Source: Micromonospora polyrhachis
GTDB taxonomy: Bacteria; Actinomycetota; Actinomycetes; Mycobacteriales; Micromonosporaceae
DNA length: 64,000 nucleotides
Direction of reading: 5' to 3'
Assembly (NCBI RefSeq): GCF_014203835.1
Contig: NZ_JACHJW010000001.1
Span: 1,426,001-1,490,000 of the forward strand
The notes beneath the pieces are model-generated. The model saw nothing but the letters and a program-made list of their open reading frames with translations. It was not told the DNA's origin and did no database searches. Every line of letters begins with the position of its first letter. Positions within the stretch are counted from its first letter, which is position 1. Of the stretch, positions 30,227 to 37,926 are shown in pieces. Position numbers and translations under genes: made by a program.

Positions 30227-31000
30227 TCACAGCGGGGTGACGTACGCGCCGGTGATCCCACCGTCGACGACGAACTGGGCAGCGGTCATGAACGACGCGT
30301 CGTCGCTGGCCAGGAAGGCCACGGCAGCGGCGATCTCGGCCGGCTCACCGAACCGGCCCATCGGCACGTGCACCAGCCGGCGGGCGGCCCGCTCCGGGTC
30401 CTTGGCGAACAGGTCGAGCAGCAGCGGGGTGGCGATCGGCCCCGGGCACAGCGCGTTGACCCGGATGCCCTCCCGGGCGAACTGGACGCCCAGTTCCCGG
30501 GTCAGTGCGAGCACCCCGCCCTTGCTGGCGGTGTACGCGATCTGCGACGTGGCCGCACCCATCAGCGCCACGAACGAAGCGGTGTTGATGATCGAACCCT
30601 TGCCCTGCCGTTGCATGTGCGGAATCGCGTACCGGCAGCAGAGGTAGACGCTGGTCGTGTTGACCCGGATCACCCGTTCCCACGCCTCCAGACCGGTGAC
30701 CAGGATCGAGTCGTCGTCCGGCGGCGAGATGCCGGCGTTGTTGAAGGCGATGTCGACCCGGCCGTGCCGTTCGGCCACCCCGTCGAACAGCTCCCGCACC
30801 TGGGCCTCGTCGGCCACGTCACAGGCCACGAACTCGCCACCGACCTCCTCGGCGGCGGCCTGCCCGGACCCGGCGTCGATGTCGACGCACACCACCCGCG
30901 CGCCTTCGGCGGCAAACCGCCGTACGGTGGCCAGCCCGATCCCGCTGCCTGCCCCGGTGACCACCGCCACCCGGTCCGCCAGTCGATCCCGCACACTCAC
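30227..31000 (-). CDS. SDR-family oxidoreductase (Rv2857c-like)
   Basis: A 257-residue classical SDR with the cofactor loop VVTGAGSGIGLATVR, NNAGIS, catalytic Ser in INTASFVALMG and the Y-x-x-x-K of YTASKGGVL. The Asp after beta2 (VCVDIDAGS) predicts NAD preference. It ends the permease-GS-ALDH operon, 7 bases after the ALDH gene. M. tuberculosis has the same kind of enzyme (Rv2857c) next to aldC and glnA4. The substrate is unknown. Confidence 0.88.
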   Translation of the reverse strand: MSVRDRLADRVAVVTGAGSGIGLATVRRFAAEGARVVCVDIDAGSGQAAAEEVGGEFVACDVADEAQVRELFDGVAERHGRVDIAFNNAGISPPDDDSILVTGLEAWERVIRVNTTSVYLCCRYAIPHMQRQGKGSIINTASFVALMGAATSQIAYTASKGGVLALTRELGVQFAREGIRVNALCPGPIATPLLLDLFAKDPERAARRLVHVPMGRFGEPAEIAAAVAFLASDDASFMTAAQFVVDGGITGAYVTPL

Positions 31001-31007
31001 TCCCCGG

Positions 31008-32444
31008 TCACTCGTCGGTTGCGATGAAGACGTTCTTGACGTCGGTGAAGGCGTGCAGCGCGTCCGGTCCGAGTTCCCGGCCCAGGCCGGACTGCTTCAT
31101 CCCGCCGAACGGGGTCCAGTAGCGCACCGACGAGTGGGAGTTGACGCTCAGGTTGCCCGAATCCACCGCGCGGGCCATCCGGAGCGCCCGGCCCACATCC
31201 CGGGTCCAGATCGAGCCGGAGAGGCCGTACTCGGTGTCGTTGGCCAGGGCGACGGCCTCGGCCTCGTCGTCGAAGGGCAGCACCGAGATCACCGGGCCGA
31301 AGATCTCCTCCCGCCAGTGCCGGTCGGCCGGTGACCGGGCGAGTAGGACCGTCGGCGGAAACCAGAACCCGTCGCCGGCCGGGCACGAGCCGGTGAAGGC
31401 GGTCTCCGCCTCCGTCACGTACGACGCGACCCGGGTCCGCTGGCCAGCCGAGATCAGCGGGCCCATCTCGGTGGACTCCAGCGTCGGGTCGGCCACCCGG
31501 ATGCCGCGTACCGCTGGTTCCAGCAGCGCCAGAAACCGGTCCAGGACCGGGCGCTGGACCAACAAACGGGTACGGGCGCAGCAGTCCTGGCCGGCGTTGT
31601 CGAAAGCGGCGTACGGCGCACTGGCCGCCGCCCGTTCCAGGTCGGCGTCGGCGAAGACGATGTTGGCGCTCTTGCCGCCCAACTCCAGGGTGACCCGCTT
31701 CACCTGGGCGGCGCAGCCGGCCATGATTCGCTTGCCGACCTCGGTCGAGCCGGTGAAGCACAGTTTGCGGACCTCGGGATGGCTGACGAAGCGCTCCCCC
31801 ACCACCGCACCCCGTCCCGGCAGTACGGTGAGCACGTCCTCGGGCAGGCCGGCGTCCCGGGCCAGCTCGCCGAGTCGGATCGCGGTCAGCGGGGTCAACT
31901 CGGCCGGTTTGAGCACCACCGTGTTGCCGGCCGCGAGCGCCGGGGCGAACCCCCAGCCGGCGATCGGCATCGGGAAGTTCCACGGCACGATCACCCCCAC
32001 CACCCCGAGCGGCTCGTGGAAGGTGACGTCCACCCCGCCCGGTACGGGAATCTGCCGGCCGGTCAGCCGCTCCGGTGCCCCGGCGTAGTAGTCGAGTACG
32101 TCGCGGACGTTGCCCGCCTCCCAGCGGGCGTTGCCGATGGTGTGCCCGGCGTTGCGCACCTCCAGCCGGGCCAACTCCTCGATGTGCGCGTCGACCTCGG
32201 CGGCGAATCGGCGCAGCAGACGGGCCCGGTCGGCCGGGGACACCTTCCGCCAGGTGTCGAAGGCGGTACGGGCGCGGCTGATCGCGACGTCGGTCTCCTC
32301 AGCCGTGGTCGCCGGCACACTCGTCACGGACTGCCCGGTGGCCGGGTCGACCACTTCGATCGACGGCTGCGCCTGCATCTGCTCAGCGGCATGCAACACC
32401 ACTTCAGAGGCGCTCGGATCCAGTTCAGAGGCGTTCGAAGCCAC
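31008..32444 (-). CDS. NAD(P)-dependent aldehyde dehydrogenase (AldC/PuuC-like)
   Basis: A 478-residue enzyme with the substrate/cofactor motifs VIVPWNFPMPIAGWGFAPAL, FTGSTEVGKRIM, the catalytic Glu in LELGGKSANIVFAD and the catalytic Cys in FDNAGQDCCARTR. In the operon context it would oxidise a gamma-glutamyl-aminoaldehyde or similar amine-derived aldehyde, by analogy with PuuC and with M. tuberculosis aldC (Rv2858c). GTG 32444 overlaps the 3' end of the synthetase gene by 20 bases; ATG 32378 (MQAQPSIEVV) is an alternative start without overlap. Confidence 0.9.
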   Translation of the reverse strand: MASNASELDPSASEVVLHAAEQMQAQPSIEVVDPATGQSVTSVPATTAEETDVAISRARTAFDTWRKVSPADRARLLRRFAAEVDAHIEELARLEVRNAGHTIGNARWEAGNVRDVLDYYAGAPERLTGRQIPVPGGVDVTFHEPLGVVGVIVPWNFPMPIAGWGFAPALAAGNTVVLKPAELTPLTAIRLGELARDAGLPEDVLTVLPGRGAVVGERFVSHPEVRKLCFTGSTEVGKRIMAGCAAQVKRVTLELGGKSANIVFADADLERAAASAPYAAFDNAGQDCCARTRLLVQRPVLDRFLALLEPAVRGIRVADPTLESTEMGPLISAGQRTRVASYVTEAETAFTGSCPAGDGFWFPPTVLLARSPADRHWREEIFGPVISVLPFDDEAEAVALANDTEYGLSGSIWTRDVGRALRMARAVDSGNLSVNSHSSVRYWTPFGGMKQSGLGRELGPDALHAFTDVKNVFIATDE

Positions 32445-33855
32445 GGAACATCTCCCAGTCGGTCACTGCCGCGTCGAAGGCGGCCAACTCCACCCGCGCG
32501 TTGTTGGCGTAGTGCGCGACCAGCTCGTCACCGAAGGCGGCCCGCGCAATCGGCGACTCCTCCCACCGGGCGAGCGCGTCCCGTAACGTCCCCGGCACCC
32601 GGGGCGCGGTCGTGTCGTCGTACGCGTTGCCGTTGAACTCGGGTTCCAGCGGGAGGTCCTGTTCGATGCCGTGTACGACCCCGGCGACCAGCCCGGCCAG
32701 CGCCAGGTACGGGTTGACGTCGGCCCCGGGTACCCGGTTTTCTACCCGCAGTCCGGGCCCGTGACCGACCAGCCGCAGGGCACAGGTGCGGTTGTCGGTG
32801 CCCCAGCGCAGCGCGGTCGGGGCGAACGAGCCCGGCTGGTAACGCTTGTAGGAGTTGATGTTCGGGGCGAACAGCAGACTGAAGTCCCCCATGGTGGCCA
32901 GTAGTCCGGCCAGCGCCCGCTGCCCGACCTCGGTGAGCCCCGCTCGGCTGGCCGACGAAGCGGGCAGCCCCGCCCCGCCGGCCGACGAAGTGGGCCGTCC
33001 CGGCTCGCCCCTCAAGGAACCGGGCAACACCGGCTGGCCGTCGATGGACCGTAACGAGAAGTGGATGTGGCAGGAGTTGCCCTCCCGGGCGTTGGGCTTG
33101 GCCATGAAGGTGATCGCCATACCCTCCTGCGCGGCGATCTCCTTTGCCCCGTTCTTGTAGATCGCGTGGTTGTCAGCGCAGGTCAACGCGTCGGCGTAGC
33201 GAAAGGTGATCTCGTGCTGGCCGAGGTTGCACTCGCCCTTGGCGGCCTCGGGCACCAGCCCGGCCCCGGCCATCTCGACCCGGATGCGGCGCAGCAGCGG
33301 CTCGACCCGGGCGGTGCCCAACAGCGAGTAGTCGACGTTGTAGAGGTTGGCCGGGGTCAGGTCGCGATAGCCGCGCCGCCAGGCGTCCTCGTACGAGTCG
33401 CGGTAGAGCACGAACTCCAGTTCGGTCCCGGCGAAGGCGGTCAGCCCGTGTCGGGCGAGCCGGTCCAGTTGTTGGCGCAGGACCTGCCGGGGTGAGGCGA
33501 CGACGGCCGACCCGTCCGCCCAGACCAGGTCGGCCAGCAGCAGTGCGGTGCCGGGCTGCCACGGAATCCGGCGCAGGGTGCTCGGGTCCGGCCGCATGGT
33601 GAGGTCGCCGTAGCCGCGCGCCCAGCTTGACATCGCGTACCCGTCGACGGTGTTCATCTCGACGTCGACGGCCAGCAGATAGTTACACCCTTCACCGCCG
33701 TGCTCGACCACCTCGTCGAGAAAGTGGGGTGCGTGGAAGCGTTTGCCCTGGAGGCGGCCCTGCATGTCGACCAGGCCGAGGACCACCGTGTCGATCTCGC
33801 CGCCGTCCACCGCCACCCGTAGTTCCTCCACGGTCAGTGCCGGGGTACGCCTCAT
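32425..33855 (-). CDS. Glutamine synthetase family: gamma-glutamylpolyamine synthetase-like (GlnA4/PuuA)
   Basis: A 476-residue ATP-dependent ligase. Catalytic signatures include ELEFVLYRDSYEDAWRRGYR (metal Glu), NLGQHEITFRYADAL, FMAKPNAREGNSCHIHFSL and NRTCALRLVGHGPGLRVENR (shown in part). The first and last form the usual GS active site. It lacks the exact residues of true GlnA and resembles PuuA/GlnA3/GlnA4 forms that glutamylate polyamines or ethanolamine. A roughly 29-residue Ser/Ala/Gly-rich insert follows VLPGSLRGEPG. ATG at 33855 follows GAGGAG and overlaps the permease stop (ATGA). Confidence 0.88.
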   Translation of the reverse strand: MRRTPALTVEELRVAVDGGEIDTVVLGLVDMQGRLQGKRFHAPHFLDEVVEHGGEGCNYLLAVDVEMNTVDGYAMSSWARGYGDLTMRPDPSTLRRIPWQPGTALLLADLVWADGSAVVASPRQVLRQQLDRLARHGLTAFAGTELEFVLYRDSYEDAWRRGYRDLTPANLYNVDYSLLGTARVEPLLRRIRVEMAGAGLVPEAAKGECNLGQHEITFRYADALTCADNHAIYKNGAKEIAAQEGMAITFMAKPNAREGNSCHIHFSLRSIDGQPVLPGSLRGEPGRPTSSAGGAGLPASSASRAGLTEVGQRALAGLLATMGDFSLLFAPNINSYKRYQPGSFAPTALRWGTDNRTCALRLVGHGPGLRVENRVPGADVNPYLALAGLVAGVVHGIEQDLPLEPEFNGNAYDDTTAPRVPGTLRDALARWEESPIARAAFGDELVAHYANNARVELAAFDAAVTDWEMFRGFERL

Positions 33856-35408
33856 GCTGTCTCCTCGTCGTCGACGGTTCGGCGGGGTCCGGTGAACCAG
33901 GTACGCGCCGAGGCGTACCACCAGACGGCGACCAGCAGCAGCACCCCGCCGACGGCGAGCGGGGCGTAGTTGACGGCGGACCAGCTGAACCCGGCGGTGC
34001 CGGGCACTCCGGCCGGCACAATCGGCATAACGAAGTAGACGGAGATGACGGCGATCTCGATCACGGCGATCCAGCCGAGGATCTTGTATCGGCGACCCAG
34101 CGTCCACGGTCCGGGGGTGAACCGGTCGCCGAGCCGTAGGCGTAACGCGATCGGGATGACGAACGACAGGTAGAGGCCGATGACGGCGACGGAGACGACG
34201 GCGTAGAAGGCAACCGGGACTCCAGCGGCGCTGGAGTAGAGCGCGGGCAGGGTCAGCACCAGACCGGCACCGGTCGCGCCGATGATCGCGTTGACCGGGG
34301 TGCCGTTGCGGTCCACCTTGGACCAGATCCGCCATCCGGGGACGCCCCGGTCGCGGCTGAAGGCGTACGCCATCCGGCTCATGCTGGTCACGCAGCTCAT
34401 CCCGCAGAAGAACTGACCGACGGTGGAGATGATGATGACCGTCTTGAAGAAGAACGGGGTCAGCGCGCTCTCGAAGATCGCCCCGGAGAATCCACCGGCC
34501 GCGTTGACCGCCTCGACGTCGGTGGCCGCGAAGAGGAAGGCCAGCAGCAGGATCCAGCCGCCGATGGCCGAATAGAAGATCGATTTCCAGAGGCCACGGG
34601 CCGCCGTGTGTGACGCCCCCCGGGTCTCCTCGGAGACGTGGGCGCACGCGTCGAAGCCGGTGATCGTGTACTGGGTGAGCAGGAAGCCCAGCGGCAGGAT
34701 GTAGAACCAGAACGTCCAGCCGCCGGTGCCGCCGTCGGCGAATCCCGAGTTGTTGAACCGCTCGGTGAAGACGAACTGGAAGCTCTGGTGATCGTCGGGT
34801 ACGAACACCAGGATCGCCACCACGACCGTCGCGCCGGCAACGTGCCACCAGACCGAGACGTTCTGGAGCAGGTCGATGATCCGGTGCCCGAAGATGTTGA
34901 TCAGCCCGTGCAGCACCAGGATGACCACGAAGAGGCCGAACGCCTGCTGGAGTGTGCCCGCCCAACCGTCGAAGAGCGCCGACAGGGTCAGGTTGAGGAA
35001 GGTCGCGCAGCCGTAGTCGACCGAGGCGGTGACCGCGACCAGGCCGATCAGGTTGAGCCAGCCGGTGAACCAGCCGTGCACCGGCCGCCCCATCTTCGCC
35101 GCCCACCAGTAGATCCCGCCCGCCGTCGGGTAGGCGGACACCAGCTCCGCCAGGCAGAACCCGATGATCAGGATGAAGATTGAGATCAGCGGCCAGCCCC
35201 AGGAGATGGCGACCGGCCCGCCGTTGTTCCAGGCCTGGCCGAACGTGGTGAAGCAGCCGGCCAGAATCGAGATGATCGAGAACGAGATGGCGAAGTTGGA
35301 GAAGCCACTCCACTTGCGCCGCAGCTCCTGCTTGTAGCCGAGTTCGGCGAGCCGCCGGCTGTCGTCGTCCATCGGCTGTCCCGCGACGGTCTCGGGCGTA
35401 ACGGCCAC
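33852..35408 (-). CDS. APC-family amino acid/amine permease
   Basis: A 518-residue permease with about 12 membrane segments. GFSNFAISFSIISILAGCFT opens helix 1 with the unwound G-S/N-F site of APC transporters, and YPTAGGIYWWAAKMG, TRGASHTAARG and GVPGWRIWSKVDRNGTPVNA are further family marks of the GABA/choline/polyamine-type subgroup. It is the first gene of the operon and likely imports the amine substrate of the synthetase. GTG at 35408 lies 6 bases after AGGAGG; the open frame to 35558 is not needed. Confidence 0.88.
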   Translation of the reverse strand: MAVTPETVAGQPMDDDSRRLAELGYKQELRRKWSGFSNFAISFSIISILAGCFTTFGQAWNNGGPVAISWGWPLISIFILIIGFCLAELVSAYPTAGGIYWWAAKMGRPVHGWFTGWLNLIGLVAVTASVDYGCATFLNLTLSALFDGWAGTLQQAFGLFVVILVLHGLINIFGHRIIDLLQNVSVWWHVAGATVVVAILVFVPDDHQSFQFVFTERFNNSGFADGGTGGWTFWFYILPLGFLLTQYTITGFDACAHVSEETRGASHTAARGLWKSIFYSAIGGWILLLAFLFAATDVEAVNAAGGFSGAIFESALTPFFFKTVIIISTVGQFFCGMSCVTSMSRMAYAFSRDRGVPGWRIWSKVDRNGTPVNAIIGATGAGLVLTLPALYSSAAGVPVAFYAVVSVAVIGLYLSFVIPIALRLRLGDRFTPGPWTLGRRYKILGWIAVIEIAVISVYFVMPIVPAGVPGTAGFSWSAVNYAPLAVGGVLLLVAVWWYASARTWFTGPRRTVDDEETA

Positions 35409-35667
35409 CGCGCACCTCCTCACATGGGTCGGCGCATCGGTGCGACTAGGGGAAAGTCTTGACGTAAGGATCAAGATGGTCAATACCCGCCGGCCAGAAA
35501 CCCGGTAATTGCGTTGCTCCGCGTCGCCGCCGCCGGCATGCTCGTAGGCGTGACACAACAGGCGTACGACACCACGCGCCGCTGCCGAGCGCGGCGGCGT
35601 ACCGGGGTCGTGGTCCTGCCGGGTGATTCCGCGCCAGACTGAGCGCGCCCCGGCTGGCCCGACCCTC

Positions 35668-35760
35668 GGGCCCCTCCCCGGGCCAACCCCTCGGACCCCT
35701 CCCCGGGTCCACCTTCAGGACCCCTCCCCGGGTCCACCTTCAGGACCCCTCCCCGGGTCC
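35668..35760. repeat. 25-bp tandem repeat, four units
   Basis: Three near-perfect units begin with GGACCCCTCCCCGGGTCC at 35693, 35718 and 35743, followed by ACCTTCA as spacer. A fourth, degenerate unit starts at 35668. The units contain the palindrome GGACCC...GGGTCC, so each could form a small hairpin. Confidence 0.85.
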
Positions 35761-35904
35761 GATGCCGGGTCCTCGGAAGCCCGGCACCGCGCGGCGGCGC
35801 GGGGCGTAGTCACCTCTCTCACACCCGCATGGCGGTTCGCCGTGCCGACGCCCCGCCCCGCGCCGCCGCACCTCTACGGTCGTTTTTTGCCAGGGACGCC
35901 AACG

Positions 35905-36010
35905 TCAGGCCGTCAGGGCCTCGGCGGCCCGACGGACCCCATCGCGGATCGGGATCCCGGCAATACACGCCCAACTCGGCCACTTGCTCCCTCCATTGAC
36001 ACCGTCCCGG
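35905..36010 (-). pseudogene. 3' remnant of a TPR-like gene, paralogous to the gene at 37099-37557
   Basis: On the minus strand, 35905 to about 35949 encodes IRDGVRRAAEALTA and a stop, nearly identical in DNA to the last codons of the intact TPR gene (IRDGVRQAAEALTT and a stop). Further upstream the similarity (WREQVAELGVYCRDPD) continues only in another frame, then fades. It looks like the decayed end of a duplicated copy. Confidence 0.65.
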
Positions 36011-36155
36011 AAATCCGTCCTGCCCCGCTGTGCCCCGGCCCACCAACGACGGCTAAAGATCCTGGGGGAGGGAAGCGGTCCCGCCAGGGCCAGTTGGCTT
36101 CAAGATCTTCCCTGCGGTCGATGTTGGTGGGTTGTCGTCGGGCTCACAGGTCCGG

Positions 36156-36539
36156 TCAGGCGAGGTTGATAGTGGTGGTCAGGTCGATCGGCTGGGCCGT
36201 GACGATGATCCGGACGATGTCGTCGATGCTGGCCCGGGCAAGTCCGCCGTAACGGCCGAAGGTGGTGGTCCACCGTTGCCAGCCGGGCCCGGTGGTGCGT
36301 GCTGTCACCTTCGGCTGGACCACCTGGCCGGTGGTGACGGCGGCGAGGATCTGGACGGCATCGACGCCGGGTTCCTTCCATGCTCCTTCCTGGAGGACTC
36401 CGGCCTGCCCCTCATCGATGGCCTCTACCACCAGCGACAGTCCGTTCGGGCCGTCGACCACACCCCAGTGCACCAGGGCGACGCCTCCGGCCCTGCCGAG
36501 CAGGACCGGAGGTTGCAGCAGACGGGGAGCGGCGATCAT
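36156..36539 (-). CDS. Unknown 127-residue protein
   Basis: The frame shows normal actinobacterial codon choice and an ordinary composition, with a hydrophobic first half (PPVLLGRAGGVALVHWGVVD), an acidic middle (LVVEAIDEGQAGVLQEG) and a C-terminal helix (ASIDDIVRIIVTAQPIDLTT). No family was recognised. On the minus strand TAGGCT lies 6-9 bases before the GTG/ATG pair, suggesting a leaderless start. It stands alone in the accessory patch. Probably real, but its identity is open. Confidence 0.55.
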   Translation of the reverse strand: MIAAPRLLQPPVLLGRAGGVALVHWGVVDGPNGLSLVVEAIDEGQAGVLQEGAWKEPGVDAVQILAAVTTGQVVQPKVTARTTGPGWQRWTTTFGRYGGLARASIDDIVRIIVTAQPIDLTTTINLA

Positions 36540-37098
36540 CACGGAACGAGCCTAGCCACCTGGCCAGTGAGGCACGGTCACATCGAGCGCCCTGATCTGC
36601 GAGCTGGTGGAAGCAGAGCTCCCCGGTCGCCGACGGCCACTGTTCGGCCCTTTCATGGCTCGGCACCAGCCGCCACTGGAACACCAGGTACGTCATCCGC
36701 GCCTGATGACGTACCTGGTGTTCCAGTAAGTGAGTGGTTCGGTGGTCGGCTAGGGGCGGCCTTCCGGTCCTGCCCGGTCCGCCTCCTCCTTGCTATCGAT
36801 GCCACCCTCGGCGAGCATCCGCCGTGTTCGACCAAGTCTGTAGTCGGGACAGCCTGCGGATCACATGGATTTGGTAGCAGTCTCTTGACCTCGGCGATGA
36901 GCGCCTCAAGCTGGCTCTCGGTGCACCCCAAGACGGCACCACCATCACCGTGCATGCGGCCGTCCTGCGCCGCACGATCGAAAACGTCGTTCACGATGCC
37001 GCAGCCTGAGCGTCTTCCCATCCCCCGCGTTCAACCTACCGGCATCGGCCCTGCGGTCCCGGATACCGCAACTGGCCACGGGTATCAGGAAAGTGCAA
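36540..37098. other. Gene-poor stretch with a long hairpin and a possible decayed racemase-like frame
   Basis: Besides the 23-bp hairpin at 36675-36727, a minus-strand frame around 36770-37020 reads IVNDVFDRAAQDGRMHGDGG, then AVLGCTESQLEALIAEVK and PTTDLVEHG. The G-C-T-E segment and the following D/T-T-x-L-x-x-x-G resemble the C-terminus of aspartate/glutamate racemases, but the N-terminal half of such an enzyme is missing, so at most this is a remnant. The similarity is short and may be chance. Confidence 0.35.
36675..36727. terminator. 23-bp perfect inverted repeat with 7-base loop
   Basis: The arm starting ACTGGAACACCAGGTACG (36675-36697) pairs perfectly with 36705-36727. It could terminate transcription from either side or be a stand-alone palindromic element; no other copy was noticed in the window. 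Confidence 0.6.
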
Positions 37099-37557
37099 TC
37101 AGGTCGTCAGGGCCTCGGCGGCCTGTCGGACCCCATCGCGGATCATGTCGCCGTAGTCGTCCTCGCCCAGCGCCGACAGGCTCTCCTGGGCGCGGGTCAG
37201 ATGCTCCCGAGCCTGATCGAGCTGGCCGAGCCGGCGATAGTCCTCGACCAGGTTGAGGTGTAGTGACGGCAGGAAGCCCCGGACCGCCAACGAGTCGTGG
37301 TGCTGTCGTACCCGCTCGTCGGTGAGGGTGTCGACCGCTTCGAGGGCGCGCAAATTCCAGGCGAGTTCGTCGGCGGGGTCGTCCTGTAGGTCAGCCAGAT
37401 AGTGGGCCACCACGCACCGATGGAACGGATCACCGTCCGCCCCGATCCGCTCCCAGAGCGCGGTGAGCTGCTCCCGAGCCGGCCCGGTCTGCCCCGCCCG
37501 GCCCAGCTCGACCGCTGCGCTCATCTCGGCGATGACCTCGTCTGCCTTGTCGCTCAC
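37099..37557 (-). CDS. Small TPR-like helical-repeat protein
   Basis: A 152-residue all-helical protein. Helix pairs around AAVELGRAGQTGPAREQLTALW, RCVVAHYLADLQ, LAWNLRALEAVDTL, SLHLNLVEDYRRLGQLDQAR and HLTRAQESLSALG match tetratricopeptide spacing, with the typical Y-x-x-L-G-x-x-x-x-A in the fourth pair. Such proteins are protein-interaction platforms. GTG at 37557 follows GGAGGAG. It lies 63 bases downstream of the DUF397 gene on the same strand and may belong to that regulatory unit. A 3' fragment of a sister copy lies at 35905. Confidence 0.8.
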   Translation of the reverse strand: MSDKADEVIAEMSAAVELGRAGQTGPAREQLTALWERIGADGDPFHRCVVAHYLADLQDDPADELAWNLRALEAVDTLTDERVRQHHDSLAVRGFLPSLHLNLVEDYRRLGQLDQAREHLTRAQESLSALGEDDYGDMIRDGVRQAAEALTT

Positions 37558-37620
37558 TGCTCGCTCCTCCGGTCGGTCGACTCGTCCGGGGAGAGAATCG
37601 GGCCTCGACCGGGTCGAGGG

Positions 37621-37926
37621 TCAAGCCGCCGATCGCCCGCCGGCCACACCCCGATCGGGTACGTCAGCGACAAAGCTCGCCCAGGCGTCGCGCCCGAAGG
37701 CGAGCGCCGGCCCGGACGGGTCCTTGGAATCGCGTACGGCGACCGCCTGCACCAGCTCGGCCACCTCGACACAGTCGGCGTCGCCTAAGCTGCGGCTGGA
37801 CTTGCGCCACGCCGCCGGCACCTCGGCCATCTCCACACAATTGGCGTCGCCTGCGCTACGGCTGGACTTGCGCCACACCGCGTCGGACAGCTCCGGAATG
37901 ATCATCTCGGGCTCACTCTCGCTCAT
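37621..37926 (-). CDS. DUF397 protein with duplicated N-terminal half-domain
   Basis: A 101-residue protein. Normal DUF397 has one WRKSSRS...CVEVA segment followed by VAVRDSKDPSGPALAF. Here WRKSSRS occurs twice, at residues 18 and 40, each with G-D-A-N/D-C-V-E, before a single VAVRDSKDP segment. The gene start overlaps the end of the XRE regulator gene by 14 bases. DUF397 genes almost always follow such XRE/DUF5753 genes in actinobacteria, as in the WhiJ-type loci, where the pair controls development or secondary metabolism. Confidence 0.9.
   Translation of the reverse strand: MSESEPEMIIPELSDAVWRKSSRSAGDANCVEMAEVPAAWRKSSRSLGDADCVEVAELVQAVAVRDSKDPSGPALAFGRDAWASFVADVPDRGVAGGRSAA
37756..37887 (-). 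repeat. 66-bp in-frame tandem duplication inside the DUF397 gene
   Basis: The unit starting CTCGGCCA at 37756 recurs at 37822, a 66-base period (22 codons). The two copies are about 80% identical, so the duplication is not very recent. Confidence 0.75.

Larger units (their letters stand above)
35409..36155. other. 747-bp gene-poor stretch with promoter, repeats and a gene remnant
   Basis: The right part of the permease promoter region (35409-35520) holds TTGACG and TCAAGATGGTCAATACC but no clean operator. It is followed by the 25-bp tandem repeat (35668-35760), the frameshifted TPR-gene remnant (35905 to about 36010), and unassigned sequence to the start of the next gene region. Short reading frames here are repeat-derived and not convincing. 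Confidence 0.6.

Noticed and set aside
35446-35737. Two small minus-strand frames (88 and 85 codons) in the permease upstream gap
   Set aside because: They overlap in different frames and both run through the 25-bp tandem repeat; composition is Gly/Arg-rich without ordinary protein character.
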